The position numbers were made by a program, and so were the translations under genes. The notes beneath the pieces are model-generated. The model searched no databases. It worked only from the letters and a program-made list of their open reading frames with translations, and was not told the DNA's origin. Shown piece after piece: positions 36,448-44,322 of a stretch of DNA of 64,000 nt; position 1 is the first letter of the stretch; each line of letters starts with the position of its first letter. Origin of the DNA: Streptomyces sp. 135 (GTDB lineage: Bacteria > Actinomycetota > Actinomycetes > Streptomycetales > Streptomycetaceae); the NCBI RefSeq assembly GCF_020026305.1, contig NZ_CP075691.1, positions 1,922,001 to 1,986,000 of the forward strand, read 5' to 3'.

Positions 36448-37179
36448 TCACTCGGCGACGCCGACCACCAGCCAGATGAACCCCACGCCCGCCACCGTGC
36501 ACAGCAGCGTCGAGCGGGCGGGGTGGTCGTGGTGCGCCTCGGGCAGGATCTCGGCCGCCGCGAGGTACAGCAGTGCCCCGCCGAAGAACCCGAGATAGGC
36601 GCCGAGCAGCTGCTCCGGGATGGTGAGGAGCAAGGTGGAGGCGGCGCCCACCACCGGGGCCGCCGCGTCCGCGAAGAGCATCGCGAGGGCCTTGCGGCGG
36701 GCGTTCCCGTACAGGCTGGTGATCGTGTACGTGTTGAAGCCGTCCGCGAAGTCATGGGCGACGACGGCGAGCGCCACGGCCACGCCCATGCCGCCGCCGA
36801 CCTGGAAGGCCGCGCCGATGGCGACACCGTCCATGACGCTGTGCCCGACCATGGCGGCGGCGGCCGTCAGCCCCACCTGGGGAACCCGCCCACGCTCATG
36901 CTCATCGGCGCCGTGGCCGGCCTGCCGTCCCGCGAGGAGACGCTCCACGAGATGGGCGACGAGAAAGCCGCCGACGAACAGGAGCAGCGCCTCCGGTACG
37001 CCGAAGACCGGTCTCCCGGCGGCTTCCAGGGCCTCCGGGAGCAGGTCGAGGCCGACGACGCCGAGCATGAGGCCGCCGGCGAGCCCGAGGACGAGATGGC
37101 GCCGGTCGGTGACCCGCTGGGCCGTCCACCCGCCCACCAGGGTCATGAGGAAGGCGCCGAGCGCCACGAACACCGCCAT
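36448..37179 (-). CDS. ZIP-family divalent metal transporter
   Basis: 243 aa, ATG 37179, on the opposite strand inside the cob block. About eight membrane helices. ZIP signature residues in TM4 and TM5: MVGHSVMDGVAIGAAF and VVAHDFADGFNTYTI (H, D and second H, D sets). A His-containing loop (GRQAGHGADEHERGR) lies before TM4. ZIP proteins import Zn2+, Fe2+, Mn2+ or Co2+. The place between cobB and cobC suggests cobalt supply, but the metal cannot be read from sequence. Confidence 0.85.
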   Translation of the reverse strand: MAVFVALGAFLMTLVGGWTAQRVTDRRHLVLGLAGGLMLGVVGLDLLPEALEAAGRPVFGVPEALLLFVGGFLVAHLVERLLAGRQAGHGADEHERGRVPQVGLTAAAAMVGHSVMDGVAIGAAFQVGGGMGVAVALAVVAHDFADGFNTYTITSLYGNARRKALAMLFADAAAPVVGAASTLLLTIPEQLLGAYLGFFGGALLYLAAAEILPEAHHDHPARSTLLCTVAGVGFIWLVVGVAE

Positions 37180-37260
37180 GGCCCCTTGCTAGCGGATCGT
37201 CCCCCTCTCCCGCACATCCCTCACCCCGTGTCCCCCCTCCTCGTATGAAAGGACCCCTCC

Positions 37261-38697
37261 ATGGCTGACGTCCAGGTTCTGGTCGTGGGCGTCGGCGCCT
37301 GCGAGGGCGCGCCCCCGCAGGAGGTGCTCGGCCTCGTCCGGGAGGCGGTCCGCGAGGCCGGTCTTCCCGAGGGCGCGGTGGCCGAGCTGGCGACGGTCGA
37401 CGTGAAGGGTGAGGAGCCGGGGATCGTCGCGGCGGCGGCTCGGCTCGGGGTGCCGCTCGTGACGTACTCGGCGGCCGAGCTGGCGGAGGTGACGGTCCCG
37501 AACCCGTCCCCGTGGGCCGGCGCGGCGGTGGGTACGCCGTCGGTGGCGGAGGCGGCGGCGTTGCGGGGCGGCGGCGAACTCCTCGTCCCCAAGCGGAAGT
37601 CGGCGCCGGTGGGCCGACCGCCGATGGTGACGTGTGCGGTCGTACGCCGTGCCGCCGGGCACGATCTGCGGCACCACGGGGACGCGGAGGTGCGGGACGA
37701 CGGCGCCGAGCTGACCGACCTGGCGGTGAACGTACGGGCCGACACTCCTCCGGCCTGGCTGAAAGAGGTCATCGCCGAGTCGCTGGACGATCTGGCGGCG
37801 TATCCGGACGGACGCTCGGCGCGGGAGGCGGTGGCGGCGCGCCACGGTCTCCCCCCGGATCGCGTGCTGCTCACGTCCGGGGCGGCGGAGGCGTTCGTCC
37901 TCCTGGCACGCGCCCTGAAGGTACGGCATCCCGTCGTCGTGCACCCGCAGTTCACCGAGCCCGAGGCGGCGTTGCGGGACGCGGGGCACGAGGTGGGGCG
38001 GGTGCTGCTGCGGGAGGAGGACGGCTTCCGTCTCGACCCGGCGGCGGTTCCGGAGGAGGCCGACCTCGTGGTCATCGGAAATCCGACGAACCCGACGTCC
38101 GTCCTCCACCCGGCGGCGTCGATCGTGGCGCTCGCCCGGCCGGGGCGGATCCTGGTGGTGGACGAGGCGTTCATGGACGCGGTGCCGGGTGAGCGGGAGG
38201 CGCTGGCGGGCCGTACGGATGTCCCTGGCCTGGTGGTGCTGCGCAGCCTCACGAAGACGTGGGGCCTCGCGGGGCTCCGTATCGGCTACGTCCTGGCCGC
38301 GCCGGACGTGATCGCCACCCTGGCGGGGGCGCAGCCGCTGTGGCCGGTGTCCACGCCGGCGCTGGTGGCGGCGCGGGCGTGTGTGGGGCCGCGGGCGCTG
38401 GCGGAGGCCGGGCATGCGGCGCATCGGGTGGCGGCGGACCGGGCGTATCTCCTCGCGGGGCTGGGGGAGTTGGGAGGCTTCGGGGTACGGGTGGCGGGGC
38501 CTGCGGAGGGGCCGTTCGTGCTGGTCCGTGTGCCCGGAGCGCTGGGGGTGCGGGGGCGGTTGCGGGCGGCGGGGTTCGCGGTGCGGCGGGGCGACACGTT
38601 TCCTGGCCTGGGGCCTGACTGGCTCCGCCTCGCGGTCAGGGACCGGGCCACGTCGGACCGCTTCCTCGCTGCGCTGGCGGCGACGCTGCGCGACTGA
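37261..38697 (+). CDS. cobC: CobC fusion: CbiG/CobE-like domain plus PLP-dependent aminotransferase-fold domain
   Basis: 478 aa, ATG 37261. Residues 1-125 are a CobE/CbiG C-terminal-like domain: LVVGVGACEGAPPQEVLGLVREAV, LATVDVKGEEPGIVAAAARLGVPL and NPSPWAGAAVGTPSVAEAAAL. Residues 140-478 are a fold-type I PLP enzyme of the CobC/CobD (threonine-phosphate decarboxylase-like) and HisC group. Motifs: LLTSGAAEAFVLLARAL, VVIGNPTNPTSVLHP, VVDEAFMDAVPGE and SLTKTWGLAGLRIGYVL with the PLP Lys332. Mycobacterial Rv2231c is the named relative I recall. It probably makes the aminopropanol arm, with an unknown corrinoid role for the first domain. Confidence 0.85.
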   Translation: MADVQVLVVGVGACEGAPPQEVLGLVREAVREAGLPEGAVAELATVDVKGEEPGIVAAAARLGVPLVTYSAAELAEVTVPNPSPWAGAAVGTPSVAEAAALRGGGELLVPKRKSAPVGRPPMVTCAVVRRAAGHDLRHHGDAEVRDDGAELTDLAVNVRADTPPAWLKEVIAESLDDLAAYPDGRSAREAVAARHGLPPDRVLLTSGAAEAFVLLARALKVRHPVVVHPQFTEPEAALRDAGHEVGRVLLREEDGFRLDPAAVPEEADLVVIGNPTNPTSVLHPAASIVALARPGRILVVDEAFMDAVPGEREALAGRTDVPGLVVLRSLTKTWGLAGLRIGYVLAAPDVIATLAGAQPLWPVSTPALVAARACVGPRALAEAGHAAHRVAADRAYLLAGLGELGGFGVRVAGPAEGPFVLVRVPGALGVRGRLRAAGFAVRRGDTFPGLGPDWLRLAVRDRATSDRFLAALAATLRD

Positions 38698-39021
38698 GGG
38701 GCCCGGCGGTATCCCCCACCCCGCCGCTCCGCGCCGGATACCTCCCACCCACCCGCCCGTAACTCGGTGTCGGGACGTCGAGGTAGGAGCGTAAAAGGAG
38801 GGACGCGCGGACGGCCCGCAGCCGCGAGCGCGCCCGAGGGGACGTGGGGGTAGGTGCGCGCGGAGCACAGTGGTGGTCACCAGGGCCCCGAAGCAGCAAA
38901 GGCCCCGCACCAAGATGGCGAGCACGGACCTACTCCCGCGGCCCCGCCCCCCAGACGACCCCAGGCGCACCCGCGCCCCCCCAAGACGCACCCCAGGCGC
39001 CCCGGCCGAGCCCGCCCCCGG
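38698..39021. other. 324-base region between convergent cobC and LAETG genes
   Basis: No supported coding sequence. Right after cobC, GGTATCC (38708-38714) and GGATACC (38736-38742) form an inverted repeat that may act as a terminator. The remainder is C-rich and G-poor on the plus strand towards 39000, with no recognisable motif. Confidence 0.5.
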
Positions 39022-39972
39022 CTACCCCCGGCCGCGTCGAGCCATGGCCACAGCACCCCCGCCCGCGGCCAGCAGCACCACCGCCCCACCCGCGACGTAC
39101 GGAGTCATGGAGTTCCCCCCGGTCTCCGCGAGGCCCGCCTCAGCGGCCTCGGGCTCCGTCTTCGGCTCGGCGTCCGCCTCCGCGTCGACCGGCTTCTCCC
39201 GCTCCCCCTGCGGCTCCGCCCCGCCCTCCTCACGCGCCACCCCCGGCGCGGAACAGCCGGCCCCCGCCAGCGTCACCGTCCCCTCGACCTCGGCGACGTT
39301 CAGCTTCAACGGATTCACCGACACCTTGAGCTCCAGCGCGGACGCCGCAGCCGTACGCGACGTCGTACGGGTCCTGGACAGCTCCAGCCGCACCTCACCG
39401 ACCCCCGGCGCGATCACCTCGCTCGTCCCCCCGGCGGTCAACGTGACCTTCTTGCCGAGCACGGTCACCCCGCCCAGCAGATTCGCCTCGGCGACAGGCC
39501 GCTTGCCCGCCTCGCAGACGGCCTTGGAGGTGACCTGCTCGACCTCGATGAGGGAGAGCAGCGGCAGCCCCGGCACATGCACCTCGGCCCGCGCGATGTT
39601 GCTGTAGCCCTCCGCCCGGCCGCCCCGCACGGTCGCCTTGGCCGTGGCCACGTCCGCGCGCAGCACGCTGAACGGCTTTCCTCCGTCGACTCCGTCGAGC
39701 CGCGCCGTGAGCGCGGTCTTCTCCGCGCTCTCGGGGGCCTGGACTTCGTTGAGGGCGACCTTGAGCGGGACGTTCACGGTCTTGTTGAGGAGGGAGACGT
39801 CGAGCCCGGTCCGCAGGACGACGGCGTCGGCGCGGCCACCGCGGTCGTGATCACCGCCGGTGGCCTGCGCGGGCCCGGCCCCGGCGAGCGCCGCGGGACC
39901 GGCGGCGAGGGCGGTGGTGGCGGCGACGACGGCGAGGCGGCGCGCGGGCAGGCGGAAGGTGTTGCTGTTCAA
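39022..39972 (-). CDS. SCO1860-type LAETG cell-wall-anchored protein
   Basis: 316 aa from TTG 39972 (reads LNSNTFRLPARR). ATG 40023 would add 17 residues before the signal peptide. Signal peptide: LPARRLAVVAATTALAAGPAALAGAGPAQA. The middle domain is rich in Val/Thr beta-strand segments (GLDVSLLNKTVNVPLKVALNEVQAP, LLSLIEVEQVTSKAVCEAGKRP). An acidic linker is followed by the sortase motif LAETG (281-285), a hydrophobic helix (YVAGGAVVLLAAGGGAVAM) and a basic tail, as in class E sortase substrates of Streptomyces. Two Cys could form a disulphide. The conserved location beside B12 genes is notable; function unknown. Confidence 0.85.
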   Translation of the reverse strand: MNSNTFRLPARRLAVVAATTALAAGPAALAGAGPAQATGGDHDRGGRADAVVLRTGLDVSLLNKTVNVPLKVALNEVQAPESAEKTALTARLDGVDGGKPFSVLRADVATAKATVRGGRAEGYSNIARAEVHVPGLPLLSLIEVEQVTSKAVCEAGKRPVAEANLLGGVTVLGKKVTLTAGGTSEVIAPGVGEVRLELSRTRTTSRTAAASALELKVSVNPLKLNVAEVEGTVTLAGAGCSAPGVAREEGGAEPQGEREKPVDAEADAEPKTEPEAAEAGLAETGGNSMTPYVAGGAVVLLAAGGGAVAMARRGRG

Positions 39973-40311
39973 GGTGGTGGAACCCCCACAAGAGAGACGG
40001 GCCGCCGGCGGCGCACGCCACATGGGGACATCACGTGCGCGCCGAGGGCGTCGCCCTCCATCGACGAAGGACGACGCGGGAATCTTTACGCACGGAGAGT
40101 GAACGGTCAGCAACCTGCGGTGAGTTCACTCCAAAGGGGGGTTTCCGGCCTTGCTTTCGAATCCACCGGCACGGGCGTTCCCTCGAACCCCCCGAACCCC
40201 ACCCGTTCAGGGCACACTGACCTTCCCCCGCCCCGGATCTGCCAGAACCAAACGACCGGGGCGACGGTCACGTAACGCCCGGTCAACCCACGCTCCACCG
40301 CCACCCCACCG
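39973..40311. other. 339-base region upstream of the LAETG gene and downstream of the amidohydrolase
   Basis: Contains the likely promoter of the minus-strand LAETG gene. The exact inverted repeat GAGTGAAC (40097-40104) and GTTCACTC (40124-40131), 19 bases apart, may be an operator. Near 40225-40300 the DNA is C-rich and holds no coding sequence I can support. The amidohydrolase stop at 40312 is followed by no strong hairpin. Confidence 0.5.
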
Positions 40312-41406
40312 TCACCCCACCACCCGCCCGTCCAGCACCACCCGCCGAGGCGCCGCCAGGACCCGTACGTCCTGTCGGGGATCCGCCTCGTACACCACGA
40401 GGTCGGCCGGGGCGCCCTCCGACAGGCCGGGGCGGCCGAGCCAGTCCCGCGCGGCCCAGGTCGTCGCGGAGAGCGCGGCCAGCGGGGGGATGCCCGCGCG
40501 GGTCAGTTCGGCGACCTCGGCGGCGACCAGGCCGTGGGGCAGGGAGCCGCCCGCGTCGGTGCCGACGAAGACGGGGACGCCGGCGTCGTACGCCGCGCGC
40601 ACCGTGTCGTAGCGGCGGTCGTGGAGCCTGCGCATATGGGCCGACCAGCGGGGGAACTTCTTCTCGCCGCCCGCGGCCAGATCGGGGAACGTGGCGATGT
40701 TGACCAGGGTCGGGACGATGGCGACGCCGCGCTCCGCAAAGAGCGGGATCGTGTCCTCCGTCAGGCCCGTGGCGTGCTCGACGCAGTCGATGCCCGCCTC
40801 GACCAGGTCCCGCAGGGAATCCTCGGCGAAGCAGTGGGCGGTGACGCGGGCGCCCAGCCGGTGGGCCTCGGCGATCGCCGCCTCGACCGCGTCGCGGGGC
40901 CAGCAGGCCGTCAGGTCGCCGGCCTCGCGGTCGATCCAGTCGCCGACGAGCTTGACCCAGCCGTCGCCGCGCCGCGCCTCCTGGGCGACGTACGCGACGA
41001 GGTCCTCGGGCTCGATCTCGTGGGCGTAGTTGCGGATGTAGCGGCGCGTGCGCGCGATGTGCCGGCCGGCTCGGATGATCTTCGGCAGGTCCTCGCGGTC
41101 GTCGATCCAGCGGGTGTCGGAGGGGGAGCCCGCGTCCCGCAGGAGCAGTGCGCCGATCTCGCGGTCGGTCAGCGCCTGCTTCTCGGCCGTGGCGGCGTCC
41201 ACCGGGCCGTGCGCGTCCAGGCCGACGTGGCAGTGCGCGTCGACCAGGCCGGGCAGCACCCACCCCTCGACGGTGACCGTCCCGGAGGCCGGGGCGAGCG
41301 GCCGGTCGTACGTCACCTTGCCCCCGACGACCCACAGTTCGTCCCGTACGTCCTCGGGCCCGACGAGCACCCGCCCCTTCACGTGCAACACCGCGTGATC
41401 ACTCAT
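40312..41406 (-). CDS. amidohydrolase family protein (imidazolonepropionase-like)
   Basis: 364 aa, ATG 41406. It has the complete metal-site series of the amidohydrolase superfamily: GLVDAHCHVGLDAHG (HxH), a lysine in DGWVKLVGDW, VTAHCFAEDSL, CVEHATGL and VGTDAGGSLPHGL. The C-terminal beta-sandwich (LSEGAPADLVVYEADPRQDVRVLAAPRRVVLDGRVV) is typical. It probably hydrolyses a cyclic amide, prolidase-type or related substrate. Encoded 100 bases from the divergent class V aminotransferase; the functional link is unclear. Confidence 0.85.
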   Translation of the reverse strand: MSDHAVLHVKGRVLVGPEDVRDELWVVGGKVTYDRPLAPASGTVTVEGWVLPGLVDAHCHVGLDAHGPVDAATAEKQALTDREIGALLLRDAGSPSDTRWIDDREDLPKIIRAGRHIARTRRYIRNYAHEIEPEDLVAYVAQEARRGDGWVKLVGDWIDREAGDLTACWPRDAVEAAIAEAHRLGARVTAHCFAEDSLRDLVEAGIDCVEHATGLTEDTIPLFAERGVAIVPTLVNIATFPDLAAGGEKKFPRWSAHMRRLHDRRYDTVRAAYDAGVPVFVGTDAGGSLPHGLVAAEVAELTRAGIPPLAALSATTWAARDWLGRPGLSEGAPADLVVYEADPRQDVRVLAAPRRVVLDGRVVG

Positions 41407-41506
41407 GGCAGCAGCTTAGGAGGAGCTCAGGGCGGGGGGAACGGGGCACTGGGAACGCCCGGTCCCGGGCCCCTCGGTACGCTCGTACCGCAGCCCGAAC
41501 GAACTT

Positions 41507-42649
41507 GTGAGCGACGTGAGCGAAGTGAGCAGTGACGTGAGCAGTACCGTGACGCATCCCTTTCTGGACCTGGCGCCGCTGAGCGCCCAGCACTTCGCCG
41601 CCATCGAGGCGCGGGTGGCCGGGCTGCTGGCCACCGAGCAGGACGTCGTGATCATGCAGGGTGAGGCCCTGCTGCCCCTGGAGGGGTGCATTCGGGGCGC
41701 CGCGCGGCCCGGCACGACCGCGCTGAACGTGATCACCGGGCCGTACGGCCAGACCTTCGGGAACTGGCTGCGCGACTGCGGTGCCACGGTCGTCGACCTC
41801 GCCGTGCCCTTCCACACGGCCGTCACGGCCGACCAGGTGCGCCAGGCCTTCGCGGAGCACCCGGAGATCGACTTCGTGTCGCTGGTGCACGCCGAGGCGG
41901 CGACCGGCAACACCAACCCGGTCGCGGAGATCGGTGAGGTCGTGCGCGAGCACGGCGCGCTGTTCATGCTGGACGCGGTCGCCTCGGTGGGCGCCGAGCC
42001 GCTGCTGCCGGACGCGTGGGGCGTGGACCTGTGCGTGATCGGCGCGCAGAAGGCGATGGGCGGCCCGGCGGGCGTCTCCGCAGTGTCCGTGAGCGAGCGG
42101 GCCTGGCAGCGGATCGCCGCCAACCCGCAGGCGCCCCGCCGCTCCTACCTCTCCCTCCTCGACTGGAAGGAGCGCTGGATCGACGGCGGCCGCAAGGCGC
42201 TGCTGCACGCCCCCGCCCAGCTGGAGATGCTGGCCCTCGAGGCGTGCGTGGAGCGCATCGAGACGGAGGGCCTCGACGCCCTGATGGCGCGGCACGCCAC
42301 CGCCGCCGCCGCGACCCGTGCGGGCGCGTTCGCGCTCGGCGGGGGCCTTGAGCCGTACGTGTACGAGGCCGGGGACGCGGCGCCGGTCGCCACCACCCTG
42401 CGGGCGCCCTCGGGCACCGACGCCTCGGAGCTGGTCGCCAAGGCGCTGGCCGCCGACCCGGTGCTGCCGCTGGTCGCCGGGGGCGGGGCGCTGGCCAAGG
42501 AGATGATCCGGGTCAACCACTACGGCCCCGACGCCACCCGCGGTGTCGTGCACGCCTGCCTCGCGGCCCTGGGCGCCGCGATGGGCGAGGCCGGTCTCGT
42601 GGTCGACCTGGAGGCGGCGCGCCGCGCGGTGACCGACGCCTGGCGGTAG
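41507..42649 (+). CDS. class V PLP-dependent aminotransferase (alanine-glyoxylate type)
   Basis: 380 aa from GTG 41507. Three further in-frame GTG codons in the first 50 bases arise from a GTGAGC-like repeat (41507-41555), so the true start may be later, up to V-T-H-P-F-L. Fold-type I motifs: NVITGPYGQTFGNWL, VSLVHAEAATGNTNPV, LFMLDAVASVGAEPL and IGAQKAMGGPAGVS with the PLP Lys182. C-terminal IRVNHYG is characteristic of serine-glyoxylate/alanine-glyoxylate enzymes. It lies upstream of the DinB and ectoine genes, without obvious coupling to them. Confidence 0.85.
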   Translation: MSDVSEVSSDVSSTVTHPFLDLAPLSAQHFAAIEARVAGLLATEQDVVIMQGEALLPLEGCIRGAARPGTTALNVITGPYGQTFGNWLRDCGATVVDLAVPFHTAVTADQVRQAFAEHPEIDFVSLVHAEAATGNTNPVAEIGEVVREHGALFMLDAVASVGAEPLLPDAWGVDLCVIGAQKAMGGPAGVSAVSVSERAWQRIAANPQAPRRSYLSLLDWKERWIDGGRKALLHAPAQLEMLALEACVERIETEGLDALMARHATAAAATRAGAFALGGGLEPYVYEAGDAAPVATTLRAPSGTDASELVAKALAADPVLPLVAGGGALAKEMIRVNHYGPDATRGVVHACLAALGAAMGEAGLVVDLEAARRAVTDAWR

Positions 42650-42678
42650 GCGGCCCTGGCCGTCCGGATCCGCACCTC

Positions 42679-42722
42679 GGCTCTTGGCTGGCTCTTAGTT
42701 CTTAGCTCTTGGCTCTTGGCTC
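42679..42722 (+). repeat. imperfect tandem GCTCTTGGCT-type repeats
   Basis: Between the aminotransferase stop and the DinB gene the sequence repeats GCTCTTGGCT/GCTCTTAGTT/TTAGCTCTTGGCT about five times in 44 bases. It is non-coding and T-richer than its surroundings. It could have arisen by slippage. Confidence 0.7.
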
Positions 42723-42770
42723 GCGGGGCGCTCTTCCGCCGTGGCGCTCCCCCGTGGCACCGTGCCCGCC

Positions 42771-43298
42771 ATGACCACGCTTCCGGACGGCCGCCGCATT
42801 CCGCCCCTGACCGCCGATGAGCCGGCCATGCTGACCGGCTGGCTCGACCTGCACCGCGCGACGCTCGCCGTGAAGTGCGCGGGCCTGGACGACGAGCAGG
42901 CGCTGCGTACGCCCGTGGAGCCGTCGGCGCTCTCGCTGTTCGGCCTGGTGCAGCACCTGGCCGAGGTCGAACGCAACTGGATCCAGCGGGTGTTCGCCCG
43001 GCGGGAGGTCCCGCTGCTCTACGCCGGACGGCCCGGCGGCTTCACCCTGGACCGGTCGAGGACGTTCGCCGAGGTGCTCGCGGCGTGGGAGCGCGAGGTC
43101 GCCGTCAACCGCGAGATCTGCGCGGGGCGTTCGCCGGACGAGACGGGGCGGCTCGGCGCCGAGGAGGCGGCCGTCGTGGGCGGTGACGACGAGGTCAGCC
43201 TCCGCTGGGTCCTGATGCACCTCATCGAGGAGTACGCGCGCCACAACGGGCATGCGGACCTCTTGCGGGAGGGTATCGACGGCGTGACGGGGTCATGA
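42771..43298 (+). CDS. DinB-family protein (DUF664)
   Basis: 175 aa from ATG 42771. Four-helix DinB/YfiT-like fold with metal-binding His: VKCAGLDDEQALRTPVEPSALSLFGLVQHLAEVERNWIQRVF, then GDDEVSLRWVLMHLIEEYARHNGHADLLREGIDGVTG. The first (LVQHL) and last (EEYARHNGHAD) His sites are intact. Some DinB proteins are mycothiol- or bacillithiol-dependent transferases; this DUF664 branch is functionally unknown. It is followed by the long non-coding region ahead of ectA. Confidence 0.85.
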   Translation: MTTLPDGRRIPPLTADEPAMLTGWLDLHRATLAVKCAGLDDEQALRTPVEPSALSLFGLVQHLAEVERNWIQRVFARREVPLLYAGRPGGFTLDRSRTFAEVLAAWEREVAVNREICAGRSPDETGRLGAEEAAVVGGDDEVSLRWVLMHLIEEYARHNGHADLLREGIDGVTGS

Positions 43299-43675
43299 AT
43301 CGGGCGCGCAATTGCCGCACGCCATCCGCACTCCACGAGCATCGTCCGCCTATTCATCCGCGCATTCCCATGAAGCATTCTCACGAATTCTTTATGAACT
43401 CAGCTTCCCGTATTCTTCTGCCCGCTTTCCGAAGGCCTAAACACTAAGATTTCGGCAGCACCAAAAGGCGTAATTCGGGCGCGTCTCACGCGGGTTACAT
43501 CTGTGTGACGTACTCCACATCGCGTCCGTTTCCTCCTCATATGACCCGGTCAAATCGCCCCAAAAAGCAAGCTGCTCATGCGGGCGCGCACCCCCGCGTG
43601 ATAACACATGAGACGCGCTCACGTAACCCCTTCCCACGATGCAATTCAAGAAATTGCTCGGTAAATTCAATCCGC
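43299..43675 (+). promoter_or_regulatory. 377-base AT-richer leader/promoter region of the ectoine operon
   Basis: Clearly lower GC than the flanking genes (runs such as AATTCTTTATGAACTCAG and CACTAAGATTTCGGCAGC). No coding sequence. The decamer GCGCGTCTCA (43479-43488) recurs inverted as TGAGACGCGC (43609-43618), and GGTTAC/GTAACC elements sit near each copy. There is no good ribosome site before the ectA ATG. This region should hold the osmotic/heat-responsive ect promoter and its control sites. Confidence 0.6.
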
Positions 43676-44227
43676 ATGACCGCTGCACAAGCCGATCTAC
43701 CGACCGACCTGCAAGCGAAATTCCTGAAAATGCCTGAGGGGCTGCGACTCGACAGTCCCGCCGTCGCCGACGGCGCCGCGATCTGGCGGATCGCCCGCGA
43801 CTCCAAGGTGCTCGACCTCAACTCCTCGTACAGCTATCTGCTGTGGTGCCGCGACTTCGCGGCGACGTCCGTGGTGGCCCGCGGCGCCGACGGTGAGCCG
43901 GCCGGTTTCATCACCGGCTACATCCGGCCCGAGCGCCCGGACACCCTGGTGGTCTGGCAGGTGGCCGTCGACCACGGGCAGCGCGGCCGCGGCCTGGCCG
44001 GCGCCCTGCTCGACGGGCTGACCTCGAAGGTCGCCGCCGAGCGCGGACTGGCCCGCGTCGAGACCACCATCACGCCCGGCAACACCGCGTCCGAGCGCCT
44101 GTTCACCTCCTACGCGCGGCGGCACGGCGCGCAGGTCGAGCGCGAGGTCCTGTTCGACGCGGGGCTCTTCCCCGACGGCGGACACGAGCCCGAGGTGCTG
44201 TACCGCATCGGACCACTCGACTTCTGA
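43676..44227 (+). CDS. ectA: L-2,4-diaminobutyrate N-acetyltransferase
   Basis: 183 aa from ATG 43676; the frame is open further upstream but into AT-rich promoter DNA. GNAT fold: LDLNSSYSYLLWCRDFAATSVVA (the EctA signature LNSSYCYLLL-like), GFITGYIRPERPDTLVVWQVAV and QRGRGLAGALLDGL for acetyl-CoA binding, ending VEREVLFDAGLFPDGGHEPEVLYRIGPL. It acetylates diaminobutyrate on the gamma-amino group, the second step of ectoine synthesis. First gene of ectABCD. Confidence 0.93.
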   Translation: MTAAQADLPTDLQAKFLKMPEGLRLDSPAVADGAAIWRIARDSKVLDLNSSYSYLLWCRDFAATSVVARGADGEPAGFITGYIRPERPDTLVVWQVAVDHGQRGRGLAGALLDGLTSKVAAERGLARVETTITPGNTASERLFTSYARRHGAQVEREVLFDAGLFPDGGHEPEVLYRIGPLDF

Positions 44228-44322
44228 TCCGCTCGCTCCCCCCACGAGCCGGCGAGTCCCCCACGCACCACCCCCAGCCCCCCACCTCCACGTCTTTCTT
44301 TCCATCTCCCAGGAGATCCGCT

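Noticed and set aside
38636..38899. 87-aa minus-strand ORF after cobC
   Set aside because: Overlaps the cobC 3' end, composition is Arg/Pro-rich and no homology is recognised.
42679..42722. CRISPR-like array
   Set aside because: Repeats are adjacent, imperfect and without unique spacers; no cas genes are in the window.
43505..43675. N-terminal extension of EctA of up to 57 residues
   Set aside because: The upstream codons are AT-rich promoter DNA, and EctA proteins normally begin near the chosen ATG.
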